This document shows, in pieces, positions 22,436-33,944 of a stretch of DNA of 64,000 bases (positions within the stretch are counted from its first letter, which is position 1; each line of letters opens with the position of its first letter). The notes under the pieces are model-generated. The model saw nothing but the letters and a program-made list of their open reading frames with translations, was not told where the DNA came from and did not search any database. The position numbers were made by a program, and so were the translations under genes. The stretch comes from Anodontia alba (taxonomy: Eukaryota > Mollusca > Bivalvia > Lucinida > Lucinidae), in assembly GCA_964016985.1 (NCBI GenBank), contig OZ024828.1, positions 85,762,308 to 85,826,307 on the forward strand. The letters run 5' to 3'.

Positions 22436-22530
22436 CCACAAAAACTGTTGTGGGTACTCATCAGAAGTGCCTCAGTGAGGCACTTCAAATGAGTACCCAC
22501 AGAATGTTTTCCTGGAGAAATAAGAAAAAT
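22436..22530. repeat. GGTACTCATTAGAAG hairpin copy
   Basis: Arms GTGGGTACTCATCAGAAGTG and CACTTCAAATGAGTACCCAC meet at CCTCAGTGAGG, with GGAGAAATAAG in the right shoulder. One arm mismatch. Confidence 0.9.
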
Positions 22531-22684
22531 ATTTACCTAGTGTTCTCTCTTATATGAGCTATGCTGTGATCAGTAAGAAAAATATCTACTTAATGCTCTC
22601 TTATCTTGGGCTATGCTGTGATAAGAAAAAAAAAAATCTACTTAATGCTTTCTTATCTGCAGCTATGCTGTGATAAATACAAAC

Positions 22685-22781
22685 CTGGTAAGGCAGTCCA
22701 AAACAGCCTGGGTAGGTCTGTGGCGGCGAGTGGTATTGTTCATCATCACCAGGAGATGACATATCAATAGGGGCATCATAT
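22685..22781 (-). CDS. KMT2E: KMT2E-like exon, N-terminal region
   Basis: 97-nt exon with acceptor TTTTCAG (AG at 22783-22782) and donor TTACCAG|GTTTGT. Its first A completes the codon GA|A from the start exon. It reads YDAPIDMSSPGDDEQYH, SPPQTYPGCFGLPYQ, then joins in phase 0 to DHNYG of the next exon. The junction GLPYQ-DHNYG matches GLPYA-DHNYG of vertebrate KMT2E. Serine/proline-rich and probably disordered. Confidence 0.94.
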
Positions 22782-22885
22782 CTGAAAAGGATCGTAATAT
22801 GACAGTTATCTTCAAAACTTTATTTACATTCACACAGCTCTTGACAAGGCGCTTTTTTTTTTTTTTTCAACTACAACGTATCTAT

Positions 22886-22992
22886 ATTTTTCTTATTTCT
22901 TGATGAAAACATATGTTGTGGGTACTCATTAGAAGCGCCTTGCCTAGGCACTTCTAATGAGTACCCTCATGTTTTTGTGAAGAAATAAGAAA
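22886..22992. repeat. GGTACTCATTAGAAG hairpin copy
   Basis: TTTTCTTATTTCTTGATGAA, GTGGGTACTCATTAGAAGCG, turn CCTTGCCTAGG, CACTTCTAATGAGTACC, GTTTTTGTGAAGAAATAAG. The best symmetric copy in the window. Confidence 0.9.
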
Positions 22993-23089
22993 AGTATTTA
23001 CCTGATACCCTCTCTTATCTAGATCTTCAAAACTCTGAATTTTAGCTCAAGTATCCCATAACTCCAGATAAGAGGGGATAGCCACGTAT

Positions 23090-23180
23090 TTCTGCACTAA
23101 AACATGTAGGTACACATCAGAAGCGCCGAGGTGCTTCTAATAAGTACCCACACCCACAATGTATGTTTCTTGGCAGAATT
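23090..23180. repeat. GGTACTCATTAGAAG hairpin, diverged copy
   Basis: TAGGTACACATCAGAAGCGC and GTGCTTCTAATAAGTACCCA with diverged shoulders (ATTTCTGCACTAAAACATG; TTGGCAGAATTATGAAAAAG). Confidence 0.75.
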
Positions 23181-24187
23181 ATGAAAAAGATCAGCACTTT
23201 TTGGTTGAAAAAATATCTTATCTGGAGCTATGTCTGTATTCACACTAAGTATTCAGGCTGGATTGTAGTGGCAAACAGTGAATACCATAAGCCTTGTTCT
23301 GCTGTGTCTACACTGTCTGCCCAGGTCTGTTTGTCTCAATACTAACCTAAGAGCAAATATGATAATCAAAAATGGTTACTCTCTAAGTGTAACCACAAGC
23401 GGTTCACTACTAGTTTATCTATGTTTTATCCAATGTATTATCTTCCTTGGTTGAAGAGCTGCAGTTGTCTTTCTTTTAGAACTTCTCACAACCTATTTCT
23501 GTTATTCAGAAATATATTTCTGTGACTCAGAATGTTAGTAACCTGTTTGGGTTATCAACAAATTCAGAGATCTCTGTCTAAAACAGTTTACTGCTTAGTT
23601 GTTAAGTTACATACAGTAACATACTTATCTGGGAAAAAATCATTTGAGATTTGAAAGATAAGTAAACAAATAAGTGTTGTCTTTTTTCCTGGTAGTAACT
23701 ACTTAATGCTTAGCATGCAGGGCAATGATTACAGAGAATGACATTTTTACAGGGATTGACATTTATACAAACTCTCCTGAACATATCATATTCTAATTTC
23801 AGATGTGCAAGCAAGCAAACAAGAAGTGACAAAAAATACATCCCTTGTGAAAAATGGTGGAAAATGTATCTAATCCCTTAAAACCACATCTCAATCAATA
23901 AGAATGGATCTAATTCACATTTGCATTACAACCAAACATTTAGACCCTGCCCCTTTCCACCACAGTCATCCCACAACAAATGCCTACCTACCAGGACTCG
24001 AGAAACTGAAAACTGCCAATCGGTCCAGTCATTTTCGGCAGCATTTACGGTTTGCCAAATCATTTTTGGCCACATTTATGGAGTCTGCTGAGCAGAGATT
24101 TCAGTATTTTCCATAATCCTTGTTAAAGAATTTTTATTCAGGCAATCGCTACTGACAGCCGGTCATCACTAGCGAACTTTCCCTGGT

Positions 24188-24490
24188 TTTGTGTTGAGGT
24201 TTACGGCCCAGTCAACCCAATGGGGTCATGTCGAGCGCGGTCAGTTTACCCAACCACATGTTTACTGGGCAGGCTTAGTCCTCTAAGCGGTTAACCAGTA
24301 TTGTGCACATTCTTTCGCCAGAAACTGACAACTGCCCTTCTTGAATCAGCGGAAGGAAGAGAATGACCGTAGAAAATATTTCATGATCAATCTTCACGAA
24401 AGAATGTTGCTGACCTCGGCGGGGGTTGAATCAGTGACCTCCTGGTCTCCAGTCGGACAGCGCATCCAACTAAGCCACCCAGGCAGGCTA
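24188..24490 (-). mobile_element. tRNA-derived SINE family 1, copy 1
   Basis: Minus orientation. The 13-bp target duplication AACTTTCCCTGGT lies at 24175-24187 and 24491-24503. Read on the minus strand, the tRNA-like head has an A-box TGGCTTAGTTGG-like motif and a degraded B box, followed by the AAGAATGT...ATTTTCTACGGTC body and the GGGTTGACTGGGCCGTAAA tail. Other copies start at 25937, 42372, 55724 and 63618. Confidence 0.9.
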
Positions 24491-24618
24491 AACTTTCCCT
24501 GGTGACAGCCAGACTAAAATATACTGATGGTATACTGACAAAAAAAAAAAAAAAAAAATTTACTGATTTTTATTTAATTGATGCATTTAAGAATTAGAAC
24601 AGTGTTTTCGGAGGAAAA

Positions 24619-25910
24619 CGTATGTCCCCCTCACCAGTTTGAACAGACATATTGTTAAAATTGACTGTTATCTATTTATCTATAATAAACTCAAGGTCGC
24701 AATATACCTATATTTAAGTTTGGTCAAAATTCATCCATTCCTCAATGAGATAGGGTGCTGACAAGCCATTTTCTAAAATCATAGCCCTTGTGTAACCTTG
24801 AAAATGGGATCAAGGTCACAAAAAATCTAATCAGTTCTTGTCTCTGTCTCAACAACATAGCTGTGCAAGTTTGGTCAAAATCTATCCATTCATTCAGCAG
24901 ATAGCGTGCAGACAAGCCATTATCCAACAATCTGAGCCCTCCTGTGACCTTGAAAATGGGGTCAAGGTCACCAAAATAAATAAATTATTTTCCATCAAAT
25001 TCCATGCCACAACAATTTGACTGTGCCAGTTTAATTAAAATCCATCCATTCCTTCAGAGATAGTGCAGACAAGCCATTTTCCACCAATCTAAGCCCTAGT
25101 GTGACCTTGAAAATGGAGTCAAGGTCACCAAAATCTAATCAGTTCTTTTCCATGTCCCAAAAATATAGCTGTGCAAGTCTGGTCAAAATCTACTCATTCC
25201 TTCAGGAGACAAGGTGCAGACAAGCCATTTTCCACCAATCTAAGCCTTAGTGTGACCTTATCTAACCAGTTCATTTCCATGCTCAACAAATAAGGTGTAA
25301 AAGTTTGGTCAAAATCCATTCATTCTTTTAGGAGATAGGGTGCAGACAAGCAATTTTCCAACAAATTTAAGCCCTCCCATGACCTTGAAAATGGGGTCAA
25401 GGTCACCAAAATCTAATCAGTTCTTTCACATGTCCCAGCATTGTAGATGTGCAAGTTTGGTCAAAATCTATTCATTCCTACAAGAGATAGGGTGCCGACA
25501 AGCCTTTTTCCAACAAATCTAAGCCCTCCTGTGACCTTGAAAATGGGGTCAGTTCTTTTACATGTCCCAGCATTGTAGATGTGCAAGTTTGGTTAAAATC
25601 TATTCATTCCTTCATGAGATATGATGCGGACAAGGCATTTTCCAACAATCTAAGCCCTCCTGAGACCTTGAAAAATGGGGTCAAGGTCACCAAAATCTAA
25701 TCAGCATTTTTCCCCCTCCCAATGATATATTTGTGTAAGTTTAGCTAAAATATGTCCATTCAATAAGGAGATAAGAGTGCGGACAAGAGGCTGCGCCGAC
25801 GCCCACGGGATCCACACTAAAAACAAGAGGCTGCGCCAATGCCCACGGGATCCACACTAAAAACAATATGTTCCCCCCCCCCCCCCCCCCCCCCATGGTG
25901 GGGGACATAA
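24619..25910. mobile_element. Tandem-cored element with TCAAGGTCA inverted pairs
   Basis: The ends TATGTCCCCCTCACCA (about 24620) and TGGTGGGGGACATA (about 25896-25909) are inverted copies. The core is about seven imperfect 130-160-bp units: AGACAAGCCATTTTCCAACA, TGTGACCTTGAAAATGGGG, TCAAGGTCACC, AAAATCTAATCAGTTC, GCAAGTTTGGTCAAAATC. In complete units (near 24790, 24944, 25100, 25380, 25662) TGACCTTGA and TCAAGGTCA face each other about 7 bases apart. Two units (25252, 25530) have lost the second half. It ends with two copies of GAGGCTGCGCCRAYGCCCAC and a 22-nt C tract (25873-25894). Confidence 0.8.
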
Positions 25911-25936
25911 TAAATGTTTACAAGGTTTTGAATATT

Positions 25937-26241
25937 TGTTTGTGTTGGTTTTACGGCCCAGTCAACCCGATGGGGTCATGTCGAGCACGGACAGTTTACC
26001 TAACCACACGTTTACTGGACAGGCTTACTCCTCTAAGCTGTTAACCAGTATTGTGCACATTCTTTTGCCAGAAACTGACAACTGCCCTTCTTGAATCAGC
26101 GGAAGGGAGAGAATGACCGTAGAAAATATTTCATGATCAATCTCCATGAAAAGATGTTGCCGACCTCGGCGGGGTTGAACCCGCGACATCCTGGTCTCCA
26201 GTCGGATGGCGCATCCAACTGAGCCACCGAGGCCGACTGGA
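25937..26241 (-). mobile_element. tRNA-derived SINE family 1, copy 2
   Basis: Minus orientation; target duplication TTTGAATATT at 25927-25936 and 26242-26251. The tRNA-like head lies at the right (GGTTGAACCCGCGACATCC on the plus strand is the complement of the B-box region). It inserted 27 bp from the end of the tandem-cored element 24619-25910. Confidence 0.9.
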
Positions 26242-26743
26242 TTTGAATATTAATACATGAATTTTATCATTTTTAAATATTTGTATTAGTTAGTTTTGAT
26301 TATTGAATCATAAGATAGCATTTTTGTTCATGTGTATATTCATTTTCTTTTTGTGTCATTTTCTTTCACTCATTTTAAATAAGTGTTTGTTGGCAAGAAT
26401 TCAAGAAAATCTTATTAATTTTTGCCACAAGGGGTAGAGGTGGGTCTAATCATTCTGAATCATTATTAAAGGTGATATACTGTTTATGTTTGGAGTCTTT
26501 GAGAGTTGCATTTTAAAGTGAACACTTATGGTAAATGTCCTAAAATTTCGAACAAAATAAAGTAATTTCAGTTCTTGCCATTTGAAATTTTAGGAATTAT
26601 TATTTTCTAAAAATTTTACTGTTCGAAATTCTGGGACAGATACATTGTCAGCCAAAATTGACCTGGTTATCGGACGCTTTCAGACATCCGAAACAACAAA
26701 AAAGGACCTACACAACAAAAGCGTTTTCTTATTTGCTATGTGT

Positions 26744-27518
26744 GATTGGTAAACTGAATGTGAAATTGTATGAACTAATAAATAAATATCACACTGATGT
26801 TTTCAATTCCATCCGATAAATTCTATGTCAAATAAATGTTCCTCATAACAAAACAATTAATTATCCTGTACACTAATTAATCGCCAGATACGTTTGTTCG
26901 GTATTCCAGGAATGTGCCACTTTCTTAACATATAGCTGGCTTAGTCCACTGTAGAAACAACCATCTTCACTTTACCATACTTAGATACACAAGCTGACCA
27001 AAAAAACTTCAAAAGGTTACCGCACGTTTGTTCTTGTTTGAGCCACTACAAAAACACAAAAGTCCCTTTCCTCAAAGGTGAAGTGTACAGAGTTTAAATG
27101 AAAGGCGCAGACTGATTAGAATTTCTGCCGGATTGGTAAACTGAATGTGAAATTGTATGAACTAATAAATAAATCTCACACTGATGTTTGTTTTCAATTC
27201 CATCCGATTAATTCTGTCAAATAAATGTTCCTCATAACAAAACAATTAACTATCCCGTACACTAATTAATCGCCAGATGCGTTTGTTCGGTACTCCAGGA
27301 ATGTGGCACTTTCTTAACATATAGCTGGCTTAGTCCACTGTACAAACAACCATCTTCACTTTACCGTACTGAGATACACAAGCTGACCAAAGATACTTAA
27401 AAAGGTATGGCACGTTTGTTCTTGTTTGAGCCACTACAAAAACACAAAAGTCCCTTTCCTCAAAGGTGAAGTGTACAGAGTTTAAATGAAAGGTGCAGAC
27501 TGATTAGAATTTCTGCCG
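26744..27518. repeat. 387-bp direct tandem duplication
   Basis: Units 26744-27130 and 27131-27518 both start GATTGGTAAACTGAATG and end GATTAGAATTTCTGCCG. Identity is roughly 95% with small indels (for example TGTTTTC / TGTTTGTTTTC). No ORF or known motif; no inverted ends seen. Confidence 0.95.
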
Positions 27519-27967
27519 TTTTAATAGACTGCACGGATGCGCATGTTCCTCTTGACTATGCTGGTTTTAAATGTCATAACATTGTTTCTTTGGAAAGGAC
27601 TAATACATAAACAAACAGTGCGGACAACAGCTTGCGCTAAATGCAGCCTGATCAAGATAAAAGATTTTAACTCCGCACCAAACTGAACTATATATATATA
27701 TTCCAAACCTGTGAAATGCCTTTTTTTTTTAAAAAAAAAAAATGTACTGTCGTTTAGAATTTGGTGGCGGAAAAGATTATCTTCTACACTGAAACGAAAC
27801 TTACTGCAAGAATTATCTGTCATTAATACTAATCCTTTCATTGGATCCCTATTCAGGCGAAAATGTCCCTTTGTGCAGCATATATGTAATTCAGATTAGA
27901 GAGCGAGATGCCTTACCCACAAGATAGGTTTTAGTGCAAAAAATAAAGGAAGTGTCTGCTGACAACC

Positions 27968-28035
27968 GGTTGTCAGCAGACTTTTTGGTCTGGTGACAAC
28001 CGGTTGTCACCAGACCAAAAAGTCTGCTGACAACC
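27968..28035. repeat. Perfect 68-bp palindrome
   Basis: Two 34-nt arms with no spacer, centred at 28001/28002 on TGACAACCGGTTGTCA. A second 28-bp perfect palindrome (27954-27981) overlaps its left arm. It can form a long cruciform. Confidence 0.97.
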
Positions 28036-29019
28036 AGCTAAATATTTTTCAAATAAATGGCTCAGGAACTGGTTTTCTATGTAAAATATTAATTATGGTC
28101 ATTTAGAAATACTGGTACTGTTAAACCAGTGTTTTAAAGGTGTAATCAAACTTTGATAAGGATATTTTACAGCAACAAATGAGGTCATTGGATTACCATT
28201 TCTCAAGGATGTACATATCTGATATAAGGGTCCTTCGGACATTGAAGTAAATACATTTGTAATTGACATTTGAAAAACTTGATAAACTCTGACATTTTAC
28301 AGCTTTTGAAATGAATTCAAACTATATGATACTATGAAAGTGGCACATTCTTGACACAAAATGAGGTACCCCGCCATCATATGGAAGTATCTACAGGACA
28401 TAGTTGATGTGAGAACATAACTGCGTTCATGATGTCATGTTTAAAAATGGACTTTGAACAAAAATTCAAATGCTCATATCCCATCAAATTTTCAGGAAAT
28501 GTTCATGAAAGCCAGTTCTTTCCTTTAAATAACTTGATTTTGGACCTTATAGCCCAAAGTCCCTTTAATCAAATCCTAGCCCATACATGTATGTATATAA
28601 TATGATTTAATTTTTCAGTAGCATTATAAAGTAGGGATGCTCCAATACAAAGCTTAAACAAACAAATGTCTTGTTTCCAGAATGACTTCAAAATTGTTAG
28701 TGTAGGTAGGTTGGAATTTTCCTTCAGAAATTTGTTTTTGTATTGAAATGCATAAAAACTGTATGAAAACAAAATAAAAACAGACATAAAAATCCCCAGT
28801 GTCCCCCAAAAAGTTTTAGTAGGCTCCAAAAAGATTTGGTGCATTTTTTTTAAATAAATGCATTTTTTTTTTTGTTTTTTTGCTTCATCAGATGTTAGTG
28901 TACATTGCAGTAATTTCTTTCATGCAATAAAGTCCTTAGAAGGGTTTTCCTTCCCTTAGAATATGATATTTGGTCCCATTTCACTTTAAATGCCCCATAG
29001 TAGGGCTGCTCCAATACAC

Positions 29020-29985
29020 TGTAGTGACTAAAAGGCTTTTTACAAAAAAAAAAAAAAAAAAAAAAATCTCCAGAATGGCCAAAAAAAATTTTGGGTAGGG
29101 CCAGTTTTGGTGGGAAGAATAAGACTTGGTGTGGATGTGCGATCCCTGAATTGAAAATCAGAGGGAAGACCATGGGTCATAGGCTATCCAAGTATTTTAC
29201 TGACTCAAGCTTGCACTTGACCTTCACAGAATTTTTTTAATCAGTGATCTTACAGCTAGGTCATGGAAGTGGAATGAATTAAACTAAAATTATCTGCTCT
29301 TAAAGGCTTTAAAGTAAACATAGTAAGATCATGTGCAGGAATGAAGCTGAAACCAGAAAAGGATGAATTTAAGAGATGGTTTGTAAGATTTAGAGGAGGT
29401 GATAGTATCATGATGCATCCTGATGTTTGACCCTTGATATTAATAGAATTTAAATATGAAAAGGGAATCCTCCTATAGTGATAGCATTTTGACTGTAAAA
29501 ATTTGGCATAATAGTTAGCCCTAGAAGATGGATTTTGTTCATAATCGTCTTTAATAATAACACCCCAAACCTCTGGGCAAGACCCAAGAATTTAAGTCAC
29601 AGAATTTTCATTTTAAAAGAAACTGTATAATTATTGTCCTTTAAAATCAATGAACACATTTACCATAAGGCTATCCTTAAAATATTCTTTGTTTGCTGTG
29701 CTCCAACCCATCAATTTCAGAATAGGTAGGTAGGTAGGTCATTTTTTTTTTTTTTTTTTTTTGCTGAATCTGATATACTTTTTCTTTTACTGTAGACAGT
29801 ATATGGTCCAAAACGCTGTCCATAAAGATATAATATTTCAAAACAACTGAAAATAAAATTTATGATAAAAAGAGTGTAGTGACTAAAAGGCTTTTTACAA
29901 AAAAACAAAACAAAAAAAAAAACAATCTCCAGAATGGCCAAAATAAAAATTTGGGTAGGGCCAGTTTTTGTGGGTAGGTAGGAGC
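29020..29985. repeat. Pair of about 100-bp direct repeats
   Basis: 29020-29125 and 29876-29985 share GTAGTGACTAAAAGGCTTTT, an A-rich tract, AATCTCCAGAATGGCCAAAA and GGGTAGGGCCAGTTTT. Each is followed by a GGTAGG-like end. A diverged relative may lie near 28630-28710. Probably an old short interspersed repeat, with T tract 29740-29762 between them. Confidence 0.7.
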
Positions 29986-30171
29986 ACAGCAAACCAACAA
30001 TTTTTTAAGGTCGGCCTAAGTAAAGTGGACCTAATCAAGCATTTTTGGCTTATTGAGCCTCATCATGATCCAGCATTGAAAGCCAGAGTTATACATGTAT
30101 ATTGAAATTTAGTGAGTATTGAAAGTTTTAAACAGCCCATATTATTATTATCTGGTAGAATTAGTTTATAG

Positions 30172-31494
30172 CAGGGCTTCCATTAACTTCCAGACTCAGG
30201 AAGTCCCAGACTTCCTACCCCTCAAATTTGGAAGTCCCACAGGAAAATCTAGGAAGTCCCACTTTTTTTTCCATGCTGCGGCGGTCTGCCCTTTCTTTAG
30301 TAAACATAGGTTCTTATTTCAGTGTCACACAGAATCATCATGATACACGCTTCTCTTAGATGTGTTTTAAAATGTCCTTAACGCTTATTAAAATTCGATC
30401 GCAAATTTTTGGAAAGCCTGTACTTGTATGTCGGACCTTAGAGAAAGCATCACCATTGGTACAACTTCGCATTCGTTTCAAAGCCCATAGAAAGAAAAAA
30501 GAAAAGAAAATACATGAGAGAAAACACCCAAAACATGTTTTCTTAAAAATAAACTATACTGAATTTATTTTGCAGAAATGTATTTAATTAAATATTTGTT
30601 CGGATTGAAGCTTATCAACACGAGCGAACGTTGCTTACTTCACAAAAATTGCGGGAAAACGGCGCCGACTCGTGCAACAACAAACAAATTAAAGGCAGCT
30701 CTCGATGAAATACCAACAGCAAAACGTTCGTTCGCGGAGAAAAGCAAGCAAAAACATTGCAAATCGCCTATATTTAGGCTTACTTTGCGTCTTTTCCGCG
30801 CTGGTAAACAGCGCAACCGGAACAAGGCTACGCATTTAGAAACGGGTTTTCCGAAAATTTTGACGAAAAATATGTTTTCTTTTCATCTGAAAAATTGCTT
30901 TTATTGTCATGACAAACGTAAGCTTCTAAATTCGAATAGATTTTAATTTGCGTTCTGTGCATAATTGTTATTTATTTATTTATAGAATTTCACTCAGCAA
31001 TTCCCGGAAGTGTTGCAGACGGCACACGTTCTTAGCAAAATAATAATTTAAGATTTTAAGACGTGAATATTAAAAAAATAATAACGACTTCATATAATTT
31101 CAACGAATATTTTCAATAGAAAATTTAATTATAAAAACATCAATTAATCAACTCAGCACGCGTGACAAATACACGCAGTGATCACGCAGCCATCAAAAAG
31201 GTGCCGCGACGCTTGACACGGCTGTTAATAAAACTCCCGCAAGCGGAAAGTGGGACGTCCTTAAAGCGCAGTCAACACAGGTAGCGAATTTCCGGTAAGT
31301 AGGCGGGGCAAACATCATACAACTGGTTAAACATGGGCGGGCCTTTTGACAATTTTTGGACGTCTTGGGTATCGATTTCAAACGGACAAAAGAAATTTCG
31401 GAAGTCCGCGGTACGTCTTTGAAGTTCAATTTGGATGTCCGGTGGCAATCTCAGGGCGTAATATACGTCGTACGTCCGCTTAACGGAAGCCCTG
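30172..31494. mobile_element. hAT-like element CAGGGCTTCC, copy 1
   Basis: Ends CAGGGCTTCCATTAA and (inverted) CAGGGCTTCCGTTAA, with the exact 8-bp target duplication GTTTATAG at 30164-30171 and 31495-31502, typical of hAT. A GGAAGTCCCA motif is repeated in the left shoulder. No transposase frame. The internal segment with TTGCGTCTTTTCCGCGCTGG is shared with copy 2. Confidence 0.9.
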
Positions 31495-33128
31495 GTTTAT
31501 AGTTTATCAGGAATGATGATAGATACATTGTATTTGCACCTGTCCATGATCTAGAGTCAAAGTCACGCATTTTGTAGTTTCATGTAGCATTACAGTTTTG
31601 AATTAAACTTTAGAGCTTAATTTACTATAGCTGTACCCTACAGATTTTAGAAAATACTGTGAATAATGGTTGAATTTAGCAACGAACTTAATTTGGCTAC
31701 TCTACCACCATCTATGACAATGGCTTAGAGGTCAAGGTCAGAGACTTAGAATTTTCATGTTGAGTAATTATATTTCAGTAAGAGACAGGCTCCCATCCAT
31801 CAGGGCTAGTTTAATAGATAGGCCGCTCAGTGCCTCTGCGACAGGAGCTTGTGGCAGGGCTTGAATGTCATTTATCTTTGAACAGTCCCACAGATTCTAA
31901 GGCAACATCTGGACATTGCCTAGACGTCAAGGTCAGAGACATAAAATTTCCATGTGAAGGAATTGCAGCTTCTTGACATGACTGAAATATTGTTGACTGG
32001 AACGTTGAACCTCAAATAGAAGAAAAGTTTTTAAGAGCTCTAGTAGATTCAGTTTATGCTTGACATGGTGGTAATTCTATTTATCTGGTTTCACCTGAAC
32101 CCCTGCCCCTGACTAAGAAAGGCAAGCACCATGAACTGGAGAGGCAAGCTTAAGTTATCTGAGCTATCCTGGTCATAAACTGGTCTTTATTACCATTTAT
32201 TACCAAATTAGATAAAGGACAGGTTTTGCCTTCAATATTGGGTAGAAGCAAAGTGCAAAAATCAAGATATACTTAAGAAGACAAAGACATAATCATATGG
32301 GCCACATGAAAGGCCTTAAAAGTTAAATTTTAAACTAGATATGAGAAAAGTGAGCAATAGCTCTAATTAACTTCAAACAAATAATTATAAGCTGATAAGC
32401 CTGTTTGCTTGGATGATTATAATGATGAAAGACTTCAGTAAAAATATTGTAATCATAGGACAGTTCCAGTACCATATTTTTATAATTCATATACACTGGG
32501 CCGACAAACACTGCAGACTCAAGCCCACAACCAACTGTTTTCTTTCACTCAGTTTCAATGGAAATGTCATTTTAGGATTCTTGAATAGCAACAACCAGGG
32601 GTATTTATCCAAATAACTGTGGAAAGACTTACTTTTTAATAATTAAAACACATTCAAAGCACAAGATATTTAAAACAGATATATTACTCCTACTATTTAT
32701 TGGAAAAAATATAGCTGGTTGTCACCAGACTTTTAGGTCTGCTGACAACCGGTTGTCACCAGACCAAAAGTCTGCTGACAACCGGTTGTCACCAGACCTC
32801 GCCGAAAAATAAAATCTGAAAAACACCTTTTATCTGAACTTAACCCTTGTCATGTTGAATAAATTAAGATGTCACGCCCACTTCTAATTGTCAGCCAATC
32901 AGATTATCAAGGTTGTTGATACAAATTCAAATATTTAATGACAAACAGTGCAGATCCAGATCAGTTGGCTCCTTCAACTGATCTGGATCGGCACAGTGTG
33001 GAACAATGTGGGGAACATCTGCGTTCAGCAGGACCAGGGTTAAGGTGTATACTGTACAATACTGCTGAATCTTAATAATCTAGGTAACTTCTGAATTTTT
33101 TTTATAAACGACAATAGAAATTACTTAC

Positions 33129-33202
33129 TCTGATCCGTCACTGATCAGTTTCGAGTAAGGAGTGTCAGTATTGACAGCTCCTAATCGTAGAATCACACTC
33201 AT
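33129..33202 (-). CDS. KMT2E: KMT2E-like first coding exon
   Basis: The ATG at 33202-33200 opens MSVILRLGAVNTDTPYSKL, then ISDGS, matching the start of vertebrate KMT2E (MSIVIPLGVDTAETSY...). 74 coding nucleotides end in GA at a consensus donor GA|GTAAGTAA, and the open phase is filled by the A that starts exon 22781. A 5' untranslated part extends rightward; a possible acceptor TTTTATAG lies at 33240-33233, so an upstream non-coding exon is likely but was not located. Confidence 0.9.
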
Positions 33203-33375
33203 CTTCTAGCTTTACATTAGGTATATGTTCTGCTATAAAATCTTCCAATAATCAGTTTGTATGTCATTATAATGTCTTTCAAACCTGCAAAAAAAACCAA
33301 AAGCAACTAATATTAGTTGAGCACAAGTACTGGACTCATAACTCTAGGTAAGAGGTAGTATCAGGTAAATGTTTT

Positions 33376-33482
33376 TCTTATTTCTCCATGAAAACATATG
33401 TTGTGGGGACTCATGTGAAAAGCATTATCTAGGCACTTCTAATGAGTACCCAAATTTATGTTTTTATGGAGAAGAAAAATAT
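33376..33482. repeat. GGTACTCATTAGAAG hairpin, diverged copy
   Basis: TTCTTATTTCTCCATGAAAA, GTTGTGGGGACTCATGTGAA, CACTTCTAATGAGTACCCAA and GTTTTTATGGAGAAGAAAAA. It lies 170 bp upstream of the KMT2E-like start codon. Confidence 0.8.
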
Positions 33483-33716
33483 CAATATTTCTGTTTGAAA
33501 AAATAAAGTCTTATCTAGAGTGATGGGTCTTGTTAAGAAAGAGTTTCTGGAGATTTACAAGCCCTCTGACAATGTACAGTGAAACCATCACCAAGCCACC
33601 GTTACACAACTTACCGAAATACCAGAATACTACTGAAATACCGGAATACCAGTCTTCGCGAAAAGTGCAGGACTGCCTGACAAAACTGGAATTTTTTTCA
33701 TTTTGTCCTGCATTTT

Positions 33717-33944
33717 TTTTTTTGATTTGGGTTTTACGGCCCTTTCAAGAATATTTCACTTATATCGAGCCGATCGTTCATCGAAGGTGGGCGAAAACCG
33801 GAGAACCCGGAGAAAAACCACCTGACCATCCGTAAGCAGAACTTGGCTTTCCCACATATGACCCGAGCCAGGCTCGAACCACAGCGGTGAGAAACCTAAT
33901 GGATTAAGAGTCAACTCTCTTATCCAATGGGCTACGGGAGCCCG
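33717..33944 (-). mobile_element. tRNA-derived SINE family 2
   Basis: Exact 14-bp target duplication TTGTCCTGCATTTT at 33703-33716 and 33945-33958. On the minus strand the head has an A box TAGCCCATTGG and a B box GGTTCGAGCCT. The T-rich left end is the complement of the A-rich tail. Body motif AACCGGAGAACCCGGAG. Confidence 0.92.

Larger units (their letters stand above)
21030..22684 (-). other. KMT2E-like intron 2 (1.65 kb)
   Basis: From donor CCAG|GTTTGT (GT at 22684-22683) to the acceptor at 21031-21030. It holds two clear hairpin-family copies (21171, 22436), a degenerate one (21322-21400), and A or T tracts (22181-22200, 22390-22411). The rest is unremarkable. Confidence 0.88.
27954..32797. 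mobile_element. 4.8 kb element with palindrome-built terminal inverted repeats
   Basis: About 105 bp at each end (27954-28060; 32690-32797) are inverted copies ending internally in CAACCAGCTA.AT.TTTTTC. Each end is itself made of GTCTGCTGACAACC / GTCTGGTGACAACC units in alternating orientation, giving nested palindromes (27954-27981 and 27968-28035, the latter perfect over 68 bp). No clear target duplication could be read. The interior has no intact ORF: it holds a pair of 100-bp direct repeats and a hAT-like element. It may be a decayed or non-autonomous foldback-type transposon. Confidence 0.75.
22782..33128 (-). other. KMT2E-like intron 1 (10.3 kb)
   Basis: From donor TCAGA|GTAAGT (GT at 33128-33127) to the acceptor at 22783-22782. 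It contains hairpins at 22886 and 23090, SINEs at 24188 and 25937, a tandem-cored element at 24619-25910, a 387-bp tandem duplication, and a 4.8 kb palindromic-ended element with a hAT-like insertion. No recognisable feature in 23181-24170, 26252-26740 or 27519-27950 (one A/T tract). Confidence 0.85.
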
